From an uncultured Sphingobacteriales bacterium (GTDB taxonomy: Bacteria > Bacteroidota > Bacteroidia > Chitinophagales > Chitinophagaceae): 62,523 nucleotides of DNA. Below are positions 44,696-54,290 of this stretch, one piece after another. Every line of letters starts with the position of its first letter. The first letter of the stretch is position 1. Made by a program: the position numbers and the translations under genes. The stretch is from the NCBI GenBank assembly GCA_946479435.1, contig CAMLFX010000003.1, positions 1 to 62,523 on the forward strand. The letters are read 5' to 3'. Under the pieces are notes generated by a model. It saw only the letters and a list, made by a program, of their open reading frames with translations. It had not been told where the DNA came from and ran no database searches.

Positions 44696-47293
44696 TTATT
44701 GTATTACTTCTACATACCCATCCGTACCGTTCACTCTAATCCTTTGTCCGTCTTTTATCAATTTAGTGGCATCTTCTGCTCCCACAACTGCGGGCAGGCC
44801 ATATTCCCGTGCTATAACAGCTCCATGAGTCATCAGTCCGCCAACTTCGGTAACAAGTCCTTTTATAGATACAAATAAGGGTGTCCAGCTAGGATCTGTA
44901 AACGTGGTGACCAATATATCTCCATCCTCTATATCCGCGTCTTCCATATTTAATATAACACGTGCACGCCCTTCTACAACTCCTGAAGAAACAGCCAGAC
45001 CTGCAATAGCTCCTGTCGGTATATCCTCTGTTTTATATTTACCAGTAATAACCTCACCGTTTGAAGTGATAACCCGTGGGGGAGTTAGTTTTTCATATAA
45101 TTTATATGCTTCTTTGCGTTCATCTATAATATTATAGTCGAGCTTATGAGTGCGCACCACTTCGCGCAACTCTTCAAAACTCAGATAATAAATTTCTTCT
45201 TTATCGTGAAGCACATTTGCCTGCACAAGTTCTCCCGCTTCTTTCAGTAAAGCCTGTTTGTAAATAAAGTACCGGTTAACGATGCCATATTTAGGGTATT
45301 CGCGGTACCCGCTGTAGTTCCTGATGAGATTGAACATACGTTTTGCTTCATCGGCTTTCTGTGCCCCATCAGGTAGCTCTTTTAATCGTTCCAGTAATTC
45401 ATGTTGTTTATTTAGTGCTTCCTGCAAGCCTTGCTCAAACCGGCGTACGCCTGCTCCTTCCTCAAATTTTTTGATATTATTCAGTATGACAGGTATAAGC
45501 ATTGAGGGCTTTTCGCTCCACCTTGTGCGTGTAATATCTATTTCTCCTGCGCAGCGCATTCCATATTTGTTGAGATAGACATAGATAGCATTCCTTGCTT
45601 CTTTCCCACCTTTAAATCTGACCAACTCATCTAAAAAGCTATCGTCTTTTGAATGCTGTAAATACTCAATCACTTCCGGGTAAGGACGTATCACATCTGC
45701 AACATCCATAAGTGCCAGGCCCATTTCTGAAGTGATATTATCGGGTACAGATTTAGCAATTATATCTGCTGCATCCTTATCACCCAGCCATTCATTCATT
45801 TTTTCTTTTACCCAGGTGTAAGCATTCATACCCGTCATGATCACAGAAAAACTTTGTGGGTTAGAGTAGTTCTTTTGTATGTTATCACTGATAAAATCAA
45901 ATAGTTCCACACCGGTCTTCGTTTGGATATTTTGCTTCAATTCTTCAATAGCTACTTTGTTGGCCTTAATCAGGCCCGGTACAATGGCCGGCTCATATTC
46001 TATGCTTGCATTATAATCTACAGATGGTACAGCCTTGCCATTTACTGGTGGCAGATTGTTAGCTACACTTTTTATAAAACCTTCACGCTCCAGCACATTT
46101 ATAAGGGCACCTTTTATCAACGGGTCCGACTTCCCTAGTACGTTTACCATGATATTTCTTTGAGCGGGTGAAGCTAATTCTGTAGTGATATCAACGAACA
46201 ATCTTCCGCCGGCTACAGGCATATGACGCCGGGCTGTCATCTTAAAAAAGGATAACCCCAATGGCCTTATTGGGTCGGTCATCATCTGCTGGTGGCCTAC
46301 AGACACATAAACATGGTTTTCTTCATCGTTTGTTTCAGGTATTGGATATAAAGTAGTGATGGGTCTGCTTTGTACAATATAAAATGCCCCATCAACCAAA
46401 CACCATTCTATATCCTGCGGGTCACCAAAATGCGTCTCTATTTTTCTGCCTATGCGTTCCAGTTGTACTATCTCTTCATCTGTCAGTACCTGGTTGTTTT
46501 GTATTTCCGGCTCAATTTCCTGTTCTTTCGTGCCACCATATTTTAAACCATAAATAGCCAATTTCTTGGTGAATATTTTCTTATCGATAAGGTTGCCATT
46601 ACAAACTTTATAATTATCGGCATTCACCAGGCCTGCAACCAAAGCTTCACCAAGCCCGAAGCTAGCATCGATAGACAACACCTTTCTGTTGGAGGTAACA
46701 GGATCGGCTGTAAACATAATTCCCGCAGCTTGAGGGAAGATCATCTTCTGAACAACTACAGACAAATGTACTTTACGATGGTTAAATCCATTTTGTATTC
46801 GGTAGATAACTGCACGTTCTGAAAATAGCGATGCCCAACATTTACTGATATGTTTTAAGATCGATTGCTTTCCGAGAATGTTCAAATATGTATCCTGCTG
46901 CCCTGCGAAGGAAGCTGTTGGTAGATCTTCTGCCGTAGCGCTCGATCGTACCGCGTAGGCATCTTCCTCACCAAACTTAGTAACATAGTCTGCTACCTCA
47001 CTGGCAATATCATTTGCAATTGGTATGCTTTCAATAGCTGCGCGGATCTTCGCACTAACCTCGCCGATGCTTTTGCGCTCGTCTGCATAAAGATGGGCTA
47101 ATTCATCCAATAAGCTATTAAGCTCCTGGTTGTCTTTAGTTACTTTTTTATACGCTTCGGTAGTAATGCAAAAACCTTCAGGTACCTGTATTTCTTTTAT
47201 TTTAGATAGCTCACCCAGATTAGTGCCCTTGCCTCCCGCAAGCATGAATTTTGACCTGTCTATGTCTTGAAATTCCAGTATGTAAATGCTCAT
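44696..47293 (-). CDS. rph: Rifamycin-inactivating phosphotransferase
   Basis: An 865-residue protein with three parts: an ATP-grasp domain (about residues 1-315, opening IYILEFQDID and containing EDAYAVRSSATAEDLP), a rifamycin-binding middle domain (about 320-750), and a C-terminal swivelling phosphohistidine domain with catalytic His823 (GGLMTHGAVIARE). The length and sequence recall Listeria RPH. PEP synthase has the domains in a similar order but lacks this middle part, and the PEP-binding barrel is absent. It phosphorylates rifampicin at O21 using ATP. The start at 47293 is chosen (the frame opens 15 codons earlier). Confidence 0.9.
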   Translation of the reverse strand: MSIYILEFQDIDRSKFMLAGGKGTNLGELSKIKEIQVPEGFCITTEAYKKVTKDNQELNSLLDELAHLYADERKSIGEVSAKIRAAIESIPIANDIASEVADYVTKFGEEDAYAVRSSATAEDLPTASFAGQQDTYLNILGKQSILKHISKCWASLFSERAVIYRIQNGFNHRKVHLSVVVQKMIFPQAAGIMFTADPVTSNRKVLSIDASFGLGEALVAGLVNADNYKVCNGNLIDKKIFTKKLAIYGLKYGGTKEQEIEPEIQNNQVLTDEEIVQLERIGRKIETHFGDPQDIEWCLVDGAFYIVQSRPITTLYPIPETNDEENHVYVSVGHQQMMTDPIRPLGLSFFKMTARRHMPVAGGRLFVDITTELASPAQRNIMVNVLGKSDPLIKGALINVLEREGFIKSVANNLPPVNGKAVPSVDYNASIEYEPAIVPGLIKANKVAIEELKQNIQTKTGVELFDFISDNIQKNYSNPQSFSVIMTGMNAYTWVKEKMNEWLGDKDAADIIAKSVPDNITSEMGLALMDVADVIRPYPEVIEYLQHSKDDSFLDELVRFKGGKEARNAIYVYLNKYGMRCAGEIDITRTRWSEKPSMLIPVILNNIKKFEEGAGVRRFEQGLQEALNKQHELLERLKELPDGAQKADEAKRMFNLIRNYSGYREYPKYGIVNRYFIYKQALLKEAGELVQANVLHDKEEIYYLSFEELREVVRTHKLDYNIIDERKEAYKLYEKLTPPRVITSNGEVITGKYKTEDIPTGAIAGLAVSSGVVEGRARVILNMEDADIEDGDILVTTFTDPSWTPLFVSIKGLVTEVGGLMTHGAVIAREYGLPAVVGAEDATKLIKDGQRIRVNGTDGYVEVIQ

Positions 47294-47534
47294 GTTCTCC
47301 CTAATTATGATGACTTTTAAAAGACGTGAAAAAGCCAAAAATAAAGGGCCTGCTGTATCGAAAGGCAGTTTTATAACTATATTTTTTTGTGCACAATAAT
47401 GCTGGACGCAGTAACGTTATCTTACAAAATACCGGAGTGGGGACGTGTTATTCATAGTCAACGGACTGGCAAAAAAGCGACACTGAGCAGCTTTACTAAG
47501 GGCGTGATCCGGCAATGAACCTATCTAACAGAAA

Positions 47535-49199
47535 CTAACGGATAAATCCCGGCAGCTCATCGAAATATTTAGCCTCGTCACCGGTAAGCTGTAAGTCTTT
47601 TAATGCGAAGACAAGCGACTTAAAAGCACTATAAATTTCCCGGTTAAAATTGATAATGGTAGAAACTTCTATATCCGAAAGTTGGGACAAAGGACCTTTA
47701 TTATATAATTCCTGGAGCCGGCCATCATATCCTGTACTGATCATCCGGTAAATCTCCACAAGTTCCGCATACTGTTTTTGCCCGTCGGCAACAGGCTGAA
47801 GCTGGAGTGCAAACTTGTCTAGTAATGAAGAGGTTGTTACTCTTGCCTGTAGGTAAAACTCATACTTGGTATCGTTCCCCGAATTGCGGAGTTGGGCGAT
47901 ATCGGCTTCTGCGTCCCTTACACTTTTGGCTGCATACATGCCGTTACGCGCCGATGCGATCAGCCGGCTTAACTGCACTGTCTGTTCCTGGTTGATAGTA
48001 GCATTTTGCAATGCGATGGCATAAGCATAGATATCGCCATGCAGCTGCTTGATGAACCGATACCGGTCAGCGCTTCCAAATGCTGAAAAGGCCTCAGGTA
48101 TCTCCCCATTAAAGCGTTCCAGGTCATCTTTGTCAAAAACACTTAGGCAATATTGTATAATTGTTTTCAGGAAATAGGAAGTTTCTCGCTCTAGCGTGGT
48201 GATGGCTAATTCTTCATTTTCCACAGGTACTTTCCCGATGTATAGTGTTTGTTGGCTGGAATCTTTAAATCGTTCATTAAGAAATCGGGCCATCCGTCCC
48301 AATACAGGAAAGAACAGAATTACTGCAGTCACGTTGGTTAAGGTCTGGAAGAAAGCAAGCGCCAGCAGCGGATCGTGGATGCCGACAACTAACGTAATAA
48401 AATAATTAACAGGCTTCAGGAAACAGAAAATTACGATGATAGTAATTACGTTAAACACCAGGTTCCCCAACGCCACTCTTTTCATCGAAGCTTCCTTTCC
48501 TGCAGCTGCTATAACAAGCTTCAGTGTAGTGCCAACCTCGGACCCGAGGACAATGGCCGTGGCCATGGCCAAGTCAATAGCCTTAGCGTTTAGCGCGCTT
48601 AATACGATTGCAACCGTGGCAGCACTGGATTGTGTCAGGGCAGTGATCACCAGCCCGATGACCGGGTAAATAAAAACGGGCAAGTTGCGAAAGGATGCAA
48701 GATCCAGCCCTTGTATCGAATGCTCCATGCCCAGGCGCATCATGTCCAATCCGTAAAATAGAAATCCAAGTCCTAGCAGGCAATCGAGCCAGTAATATAT
48801 CCGGCTTTTTTCCCGGAACATAACGCGCATGATACCGGCTACCGCAATTACGGGCAGCGCCAAGGTTTCAATTTTCAGCCCGAATCCAATTGAGGCTATG
48901 ATCCAGGTATTTAATGTAGATCCAATATTGGTACCTAGTGTTACAGCCAGTGCATTTGCCATGGGGATCGTTCCCGCGCCCACAAGCCCCAGTACAATCA
49001 GGTTCACTATTGAACTACTTTGCACGAGTCCTGTAACAAGGGCTCCGCCCGCTATGGCAGTCCAGGGACGGACTGTTTGTTTTCTTAAAAACAATTTGGC
49101 TTCCCGGCCAGTCAAGGCGCGCAACGCCTGGGCCAGGAACTGCATGCCGAGGCTAAATATAGCCACACCAGCTAGTAACTTCCATATCTCATAGAACAT
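47535..49199 (-). CDS. Na/Pi cotransporter family protein
   Basis: A 554-residue protein with two Na/Pi repeats in residues 1-310: the QSSS signatures GLVQSSSIVNLIVLG and ALTQSSAATVAIVLSAL, each with the paired helices. The C-terminal 240 residues are a PhoU-like helical domain. It likely moves phosphate with sodium, or a related anion. The ATG at 49199 is preferred to one 15 codons upstream. Just upstream lies a run of small membrane proteins and the Mla genes. Confidence 0.9.
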   Translation of the reverse strand: MFYEIWKLLAGVAIFSLGMQFLAQALRALTGREAKLFLRKQTVRPWTAIAGGALVTGLVQSSSIVNLIVLGLVGAGTIPMANALAVTLGTNIGSTLNTWIIASIGFGLKIETLALPVIAVAGIMRVMFREKSRIYYWLDCLLGLGFLFYGLDMMRLGMEHSIQGLDLASFRNLPVFIYPVIGLVITALTQSSAATVAIVLSALNAKAIDLAMATAIVLGSEVGTTLKLVIAAAGKEASMKRVALGNLVFNVITIIVIFCFLKPVNYFITLVVGIHDPLLALAFFQTLTNVTAVILFFPVLGRMARFLNERFKDSSQQTLYIGKVPVENEELAITTLERETSYFLKTIIQYCLSVFDKDDLERFNGEIPEAFSAFGSADRYRFIKQLHGDIYAYAIALQNATINQEQTVQLSRLIASARNGMYAAKSVRDAEADIAQLRNSGNDTKYEFYLQARVTTSSLLDKFALQLQPVADGQKQYAELVEIYRMISTGYDGRLQELYNKGPLSQLSDIEVSTIINFNREIYSAFKSLVFALKDLQLTGDEAKYFDELPGFIR

Positions 49200-49419
49200 C
49201 AGCGGCAAATTAGATAGCTTGCAAAATTGGAATTCAAACCACACTATGGGAGAACCACGATCATTTCAATGACTGCGGTCAGAAGAGTATGATGGCGATT
49301 CTATTGCCTCGCTAAGAAACAAAATTTTCTCGTTGTTTTATTTAATCTTTGCCAGTGCTGGCTAGCATCGCTGATTGGTCCTTGAAATGTTTCCTGTAAT
49401 GCTACTGCTTTGGTTGTTT

Positions 49420-49635
49420 TTAATATTTATTGTTTACGGTTTCTTCTGGTAGAAAGGCCAAACAATGCATATAAAGGACAGTAGCTGAGCACACTGGTAT
49501 TAGAAGAATAGCGGCGGCGGCTATGAGTATTATGGCCAGCGTTCCAGAGACCAGCTCAAAGAATAAAAGCATCAGGATAATAAAGGCTGCAATGACCCGC
49601 ATCCTGGTATCTGTTTTCCCCATGTTCTTTTTCAT
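49420..49635 (-). CDS. DUF2892 small membrane protein
   Basis: A 71-residue protein with the DUF2892 start NMGKTDTRMRVIAAFIILML and two hydrophobic helices; the second segment has CSATVLYMHC, a variant of the Cys pair found in the YgaP C-terminal membrane domain. The function is unknown. It lies in the membrane-protein run upstream of the Na/Pi gene. Confidence 0.72.
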   Translation of the reverse strand: MKKNMGKTDTRMRVIAAFIILMLLFFELVSGTLAIILIAAAAILLIPVCSATVLYMHCLAFLPEETVNNKY

Positions 49636-49650
49636 AGTTTAGATTTTTAT

Positions 49651-49836
49651 TTAGTTCAGGAAACGAAACAGTTTATATACCAGCACTGCAGGCCATACCA
49701 GCGCTTTGAGTACACCCAATACACCGGCCCAGAAACTCCCTGCCTGCTGGATGAAAAAGATTAAAGCACCAATGAAGCCCAGCCCGTACACAGCTTGCGA
49801 TTGCACGGGGGCTTTTCTTTTATTTTTTTCTATCAT
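49651..49836 (-). CDS. Small membrane protein
   Basis: A 61-residue protein with one or two hydrophobic helices (GFIGALIFFIQQ and GVLKALVWPAVLVYKLF) after a Lys-rich N-terminus (KNKRKAP). It resembles short proteins found next to Mla and stress genes in Bacteroidota. No function assigned. Confidence 0.6.
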   Translation of the reverse strand: MIEKNKRKAPVQSQAVYGLGFIGALIFFIQQAGSFWAGVLGVLKALVWPAVLVYKLFRFLN

Positions 49837-49931
49837 ATACTAGTATTTGTGTAAAAAAATTGTATTTGTGTTGTTGAGCTAATGACTATCATTACAATAA
49901 TATCTGATTAGTGTCAACCGACGTGTGTCAA

Positions 49932-50909
49932 TTATCGTTTTTTCTTCTGTTCCTGTTTTCTGAAATATCCCCTTAGCAGAAAATTATGTTTGAGTGCTTC
50001 CATATCTTCATTGAAGGCTTTAGTTCCTTGTTCTATATTTTCTAAGCTGTTATGCAGGCGGGTTGTTGTTGAGGTGTCTTTAAGCAACAGATAGGCTGCG
50101 CCCTTACCACGGTCCATATCGGTACGGAAGCCGGCAACTAGGCTGTCCAGGCCACCAATTAGCCCATCTGCTTTGCTGGCCGCGCTATTAAGACGGCTGA
50201 TCGCTTCAGTGACCTGTGTCGCAGCTTGCTGGTTTGTTAGCAAAACACCTGCGACACCTTTCCCTTCCTGTGTCTCCCTGATCATTTGTTTTACAGCGAC
50301 CGCAGCACTTTTAATGTCTCCGGATGCATCACGGAAATTTCGCAGGGTGCTGCTCAAATCACGGGCTATTGTTGTATCAGCTAACAACTCCCGCATCAGA
50401 ATGCTGTTGTTAATTCTCTCTGTGGTTTCTTTCAGATTGGCAGAAATAATCTGTGCATTATCCCCGGCAACACCTAAGGTTCCTAACATATCGTCGATTC
50501 CTTTTTCACCGCTTGTATATAGCAGGCCACCTGCTGGCATAACCGGTGCAGTGGTGGTACCGGGCACTATATTGATCACTTTGTTGCCCATCAGCCCTTC
50601 TGTGCCAATTGACGCGCTTGCATTGCTGCGGATGTAAGAACTGGTCTTACTGCTAATCAGCATACTTACCTCAATAGTTGTATCATTGATGATCTCGATA
50701 TCCTTAACCGTACCGCATTGGATACCCGAGAACCGGACATTGTTGCCGGGCATCAGCCCTGCGACATTACGGAACCTGGCTTTCAATGAATAATTAGAGC
50801 CGAAAAAATGTTGGTTCTGGCCTATCAGGTATAAGGAGACTACCAGGATGAGCATTCCTGCTATCATGAAGATCCCGAGCCTGATATTGTTTACCGTGTT
50901 CTTTTTCAT
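49932..50909 (-). CDS. mlaD: MlaD-type MCE-domain protein
   Basis: A 325-residue protein with an N-terminal membrane helix (residues 10-28) and an MCE domain (about 35-120; LKARFRNVAGLMPGNNVRFSG split as ARFRNVAGLMP, GNNVRFSGI). The following region is a long helical stretch with Ala-, Ser- and Gln-rich repeats. MlaD forms hexamers that carry phospholipids between the membranes. Two bases separate it from mlaF. Confidence 0.88.
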   Translation of the reverse strand: MKKNTVNNIRLGIFMIAGMLILVVSLYLIGQNQHFFGSNYSLKARFRNVAGLMPGNNVRFSGIQCGTVKDIEIINDTTIEVSMLISSKTSSYIRSNASASIGTEGLMGNKVINIVPGTTTAPVMPAGGLLYTSGEKGIDDMLGTLGVAGDNAQIISANLKETTERINNSILMRELLADTTIARDLSSTLRNFRDASGDIKSAAVAVKQMIRETQEGKGVAGVLLTNQQAATQVTEAISRLNSAASKADGLIGGLDSLVAGFRTDMDRGKGAAYLLLKDTSTTTRLHNSLENIEQGTKAFNEDMEALKHNFLLRGYFRKQEQKKKR

Positions 50910-50911
50910 AC

Positions 50912-51664
50912 TTACTCAAAAAAATGTTGGATGTAAGGATCATTCGATGCCTGAAAGGATCCGTAGTTACCTTCTTTATAGTTTTTTCCGTTCATCAGCA
51001 ATATGATCTTATCAGCAGTGGCCTTAACACATTTCATATCGTGAGAGATGATGATTGCTGCCGTGTTGTATTTCCGTTTGATATCCATAATGAGTGTTGT
51101 TATTTCCTTACCTGTTACGGGATCCAGTCCTGCCGTAGGTTCATCGTAGAGTATGATGTCAGGTTTGAGTATCATGGTGCGTGCAAGTGCAATCCTTTTC
51201 ATCATACCGCCGGAAAGTTCAGAAGGCATCATGTCTATGGTGTGCAGCAGCCCGACGTTATCCAATACCTCTTCTATCCTCTGCCTGGCTGCGTCTTCGC
51301 TCAGATCTATTGAATGACGCCGCATCGGGAACTCCAGGTTTTCACGCACCGTCATTGAATCGTACAGGGCATTGCTCTGAAAAAGGAAACCTATCCTGAT
51401 ACGCATCTTATCCAGGGCTTCATGGTCTAGTGATAATATGTCTTTGCCAAACACTTCTATACGGCCCTCATCGGGCGCCAGCAAGCCTATAATGCATTTG
51501 ATCAGTACTGACTTGCCTGAACCCGAACGTCCCAGCACAACCAGGTTTTCGTTTTTACCTAAGTCCAGATCTAAGTCATCCAGCACTTTGTTGGTCCCAA
51601 AATACTTTTTGAGTCCACGTATAGATATAACGTTCTCCTGCCTATGTATTGCTTGCTGTTCCAT
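50912..51664 (-). CDS. mlaF: MlaF-type ABC ATPase
   Basis: A 250-residue ABC ATPase: Walker A GRSGSGKSVLIK, the signature SELSGGMMKRIALARTM and Walker B IILYDEPTAGLD, followed by the H-loop ISHDM. This is the pattern of MlaF and Ttg2A. It couples ATP hydrolysis to phospholipid movement with MlaE and MlaD. The start ATG shares one base with the mlaE stop. Confidence 0.93.
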   Translation of the reverse strand: MEQQAIHRQENVISIRGLKKYFGTNKVLDDLDLDLGKNENLVVLGRSGSGKSVLIKCIIGLLAPDEGRIEVFGKDILSLDHEALDKMRIRIGFLFQSNALYDSMTVRENLEFPMRRHSIDLSEDAARQRIEEVLDNVGLLHTIDMMPSELSGGMMKRIALARTMILKPDIILYDEPTAGLDPVTGKEITTLIMDIKRKYNTAAIIISHDMKCVKATADKIILLMNGKNYKEGNYGSFQASNDPYIQHFFE

Positions 51665-52434
51665 CAGTTGAATCCAAGGATGTCGGTTACTTGCACAACG
51701 AGCAGGTCAATAATAAAGATGATCACGGAAGAAAGCACTACGGCCGAATTAGCAGATCGTCCAACACCTTCGGTCCCTTTCTTGGAATAGTATCCTTTAT
51801 AACAGCCTACCATACCGATGGCAAATCCGAACAAAAAGGTTTTGACGATCGCAGGCAGGATGTCGCTGAACTGCAGTGTGTTAAATACCTGGTTAATGTA
51901 TAGATTCCAGCTGGTCACCGCTTTTATGTTAACCCCCATATAACCGCCGTATAAAGAGATGGCATCGGAGAGTACTACCAGAATGGGTAGCATTAGCGTG
52001 GTAGCGGCTACCCGTGTAACTACTAAATATTTATAAGGATTGGTGCCCGAGACTTCCATCGCATCTATCTGCTCGGTCACTTTCATAGATCCTAGCTCCG
52101 CGCCAATGCCGGAAGCTACTTTACCAGCAAAGATCAGCGCCGTGATCACTGGTCCTATCTCCCGGACTACCGACAGGCTGACAATATCGGGTAGTTTAGC
52201 TTCAACGCCATATTCCAGCATAGTGGGGCGCAGTTGCATGGTCAGTACTAAGCCCATTATGAAACCAGTCAGGGCAATCAGCGGTAAAGACTTATAGCCG
52301 ATCTCGTAACATTGCCGGATGAACTCTTTCCATTCATATCGTGGCCGGAAAGCCTCATGAAAGAACCAGGCGGTAAATCTGGAGATCGCACCAGTCTCAT
52401 CAAAAAAACGTTTACCTGAATCGGGTAGCTGCAT
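51664..52434 (-). CDS. mlaE: MlaE-type ABC permease
   Basis: A 256-residue permease with five to six helices and the MlaE motif MKVTEQIDAMEVSGTNPYKYL, shown in parts as MKVTEQIDAME and SGTNPYKYL, the EQ-loop that contacts MlaF. Together with MlaF and MlaD it makes a minimal lipid transporter. No mlaB or mlaC gene is seen, which is usual in Bacteroidota. It starts the operon. Confidence 0.92.
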   Translation of the reverse strand: MQLPDSGKRFFDETGAISRFTAWFFHEAFRPRYEWKEFIRQCYEIGYKSLPLIALTGFIMGLVLTMQLRPTMLEYGVEAKLPDIVSLSVVREIGPVITALIFAGKVASGIGAELGSMKVTEQIDAMEVSGTNPYKYLVVTRVAATTLMLPILVVLSDAISLYGGYMGVNIKAVTSWNLYINQVFNTLQFSDILPAIVKTFLFGFAIGMVGCYKGYYSKKGTEGVGRSANSAVVLSSVIIFIIDLLVVQVTDILGFN

Positions 52435-52614
52435 GTAATAAAAGTAGCATCCATGTTAAAACAGGTATATGATCCCTGTCATCAGGAGCTTTGATTCATG
52501 TCATTGTAGCAGTTCATTGTGGAAGTATTCTTCGCGGTGAAGAAGCTGTGGTAGAGCTGTACTACTTTATTCGGCCCTTGATTGCATATAATTAAGTGGC
52601 AACTATGTGTTATA

Positions 52615-52854
52615 CTAGCCTGCTATCATTTTAAGGCTGTGTATTATGGCTTCAAAGAGATTATTGTCAGCAAGCTTATCATCAAATTGTTTACCTATAA
52701 CTCTATAGTTACTTTCATCGTCCTTTTCGAAGCGGAATATCTTAGTACCAACTGTAACTTCGAAGTGGTGCACATAACCCGTAGATACCAATTTAGCACT
52801 TAGCTCAAGCTCTTCTCCCTCTAATATTATGGGCAATATAAACGCTCCATCCAT
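52615..52854 (-). CDS. Conserved hypothetical small protein
   Basis: A 79-residue soluble protein with alternating beta strands (ILEGEELELSAKLVS, YVHHFEVTVGTKIFRFE) and a C-terminal helix. The pattern suggests a single beta-sandwich or barrel, and I recall similar short proteins in Bacteroidota. No function assigned. It is isolated on both sides, in reverse to the copper genes. Confidence 0.55.
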   Translation of the reverse strand: MDGAFILPIILEGEELELSAKLVSTGYVHHFEVTVGTKIFRFEKDDESNYRVIGKQFDDKLADNNLFEAIIHSLKMIAG

Positions 52855-52987
52855 CTGGCAAAGATATGTCTGTTTGTTATTAGCTAATTCTGGTTAAAGT
52901 GCAACGGAGACCCTTAACAAACTAAGTTCCCAATAAATTGGGCTTAAGCTCATTGGTCGCACTGAGGTATCGTTGTAGTATCTGATA

Positions 52988-53017
52988 TTGTGATTTTAAC
53001 GATAGTTCGTATCTTCA
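52988..53017 (+). promoter_or_regulatory. Likely promoter of the copper-region gene
   Basis: A TTG (52988-52990), 19 bases, and TATCTTCA (53010-53017) form a good -33/-7 pair, with the last -7 bases off consensus. It lies 16 bases before the ATG at 53034. A 6-bp inverted repeat (CCCAAT/ATTGGG at 52929-52942) further upstream may be a regulator site. Confidence 0.5.
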
Positions 53018-53033
53018 CAACCACCATAGTTTA

Positions 53034-53429
53034 ATGAGAAGGATTGTCGCTATATTACTTATGCTGCTTTTTACCGCTAATATTAGTGGTGCAGAGATTA
53101 CACATCATCTGTGTGGCAAGGTTTTTCAATATCTTTCTCTCAACGGCCATAAGAAAGACAGCAAGTGTTGCTGTAAAGGTGGAAAGGTTGATAAAGGCTG
53201 CTGTAAAACAACCTATTTTAAAGTAAAAATTGACGACAAGCAGACGCTTGCCAAAACTTATTCCCTTGGTGAATCCTTTTTTACAGATGCGTTGATCCCC
53301 AGGGGTTATACGGGCGTTTCTAATATAGATACTTTCAACGTTGTCCTGTCTTCCGGCATTTGCATACCGCAGAAAGTCCGATGGCGGCGAGACAATATTT
53401 ACATTTTTCATTGCGTTTACAGAATTTGA
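53034..53429 (+). CDS. Cys-rich secreted protein (HYC_CC_PP-like)
   Basis: A 131-residue protein with a signal peptide (about residues 1-20). The mature part holds the pattern HHLC, KCCCKGG, GCCKT and GICIP, which matches, in order and spacing, the HYC_CC_PP-type small Cys-rich secreted proteins found near metal-resistance genes. It probably binds copper or another thiophilic metal in the periplasm. It is the first gene of the copper block. Confidence 0.65.
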   Translation: MRRIVAILLMLLFTANISGAEITHHLCGKVFQYLSLNGHKKDSKCCCKGGKVDKGCCKTTYFKVKIDDKQTLAKTYSLGESFFTDALIPRGYTGVSNIDTFNVVLSSGICIPQKVRWRRDNIYIFHCVYRI

Positions 53430-53527
53430 TTTAGTATCCTTCTATGGCTTACCCATAGAATAAGCATTTTGCATCTTTGGCATTTCGCCTGATGTGTTAC
53501 TATTTATCAATTTCAAAAACTAAAACA

Positions 53528-54280
53528 ATGAAAAAATTATTTTTTACACTTGCTGCATTGTGCGGCATTACTGCATCACAAGCACAAACTGCCCCTGATT
53601 TTACTGCTACCGACTGCAACAGCGTTTCGCACTCACTTTACACCGAGCTCAACGCCGGAAAAACAGTTGTGATCATTTGGGTTATGCCATGTGGTTCATG
53701 TGTTAATGGTGGCAAAGCAGCACAAAATGCAGTTCAGAGCTTCAATACTACCGATCCTGGTAAAGTTGTGTATTGGATGATCGACGATCTGGGTGACACT
53801 CCTTGCCCTAATTTAAGCTCCTGGGCTAGTACCAATGGCATTACAACGCCAACTTTATTTGGTAATGCTGGTAATGCTGCTGACGAGAACGATTTTGGTG
53901 GCACAGGTATGCCTCATGTTATTGTGGTTGCTACTGACAAAACCATTTTGTACAATAAAAAGAATAGCGCGACGAATGATGAAGCTGGAATAAAAGCGGC
54001 AATCTCTCAGTCTATAGCGTTGAGTGTTGCCGAGATCGACGCGAAACAAATCTCAATCGCGCCTAATCCTGCTTTCACCATAGTGCGTGTATCTTATAAC
54101 AAAGCAATTAGTACGATTAAAGTAGTAACCACTATGGGCCAAACTGTAGCAGAGTATAGTTACACAAATCGTACTATGAACCCGTCAATTGACATTAGCG
54201 GCCTGGCAACCGGCATCTATAAAGTGCTTATCACTGATATAGATGGCAAACATGGTGTTACGCAAATCGTAAAGCAATAA
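53528..54280 (+). CDS. T9SS-exported thioredoxin-like protein
   Basis: A 250-residue protein: a signal peptide (residues 1-20), a thioredoxin/TlpA-like domain (22-170) with redox pair CGSC (residues 55-58) and a GMPHVIV cis-Pro loop, and a C-terminal type A T9SS sorting domain (about 180-250; ISIAPNPAFT, DISGLATGIYKV). It is therefore secreted or bound to the cell surface. The redox partner is unknown. The start is at MKKLFF; the frame opens 17 codons earlier. The di-heme peroxidase gene follows 10 bases later. Confidence 0.88.
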   Translation: MKKLFFTLAALCGITASQAQTAPDFTATDCNSVSHSLYTELNAGKTVVIIWVMPCGSCVNGGKAAQNAVQSFNTTDPGKVVYWMIDDLGDTPCPNLSSWASTNGITTPTLFGNAGNAADENDFGGTGMPHVIVVATDKTILYNKKNSATNDEAGIKAAISQSIALSVAEIDAKQISIAPNPAFTIVRVSYNKAISTIKVVTTMGQTVAEYSYTNRTMNPSIDISGLATGIYKVLITDIDGKHGVTQIVKQ

Positions 54281-54290
54281 TTGTTTAACG

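Noticed and set aside
44696..47293. PEP synthase as the identity of this gene
   Set aside because: The catalytic phosphohistidine domain is at the C-terminal end and the PEP-binding barrel is missing; the middle part fits rifamycin phosphotransferase.
47340..47534. Rifampicin-associated element upstream of rph
   Set aside because: The actinobacterial element is an inverted repeat that is not present here; only weak short complementarity is seen.
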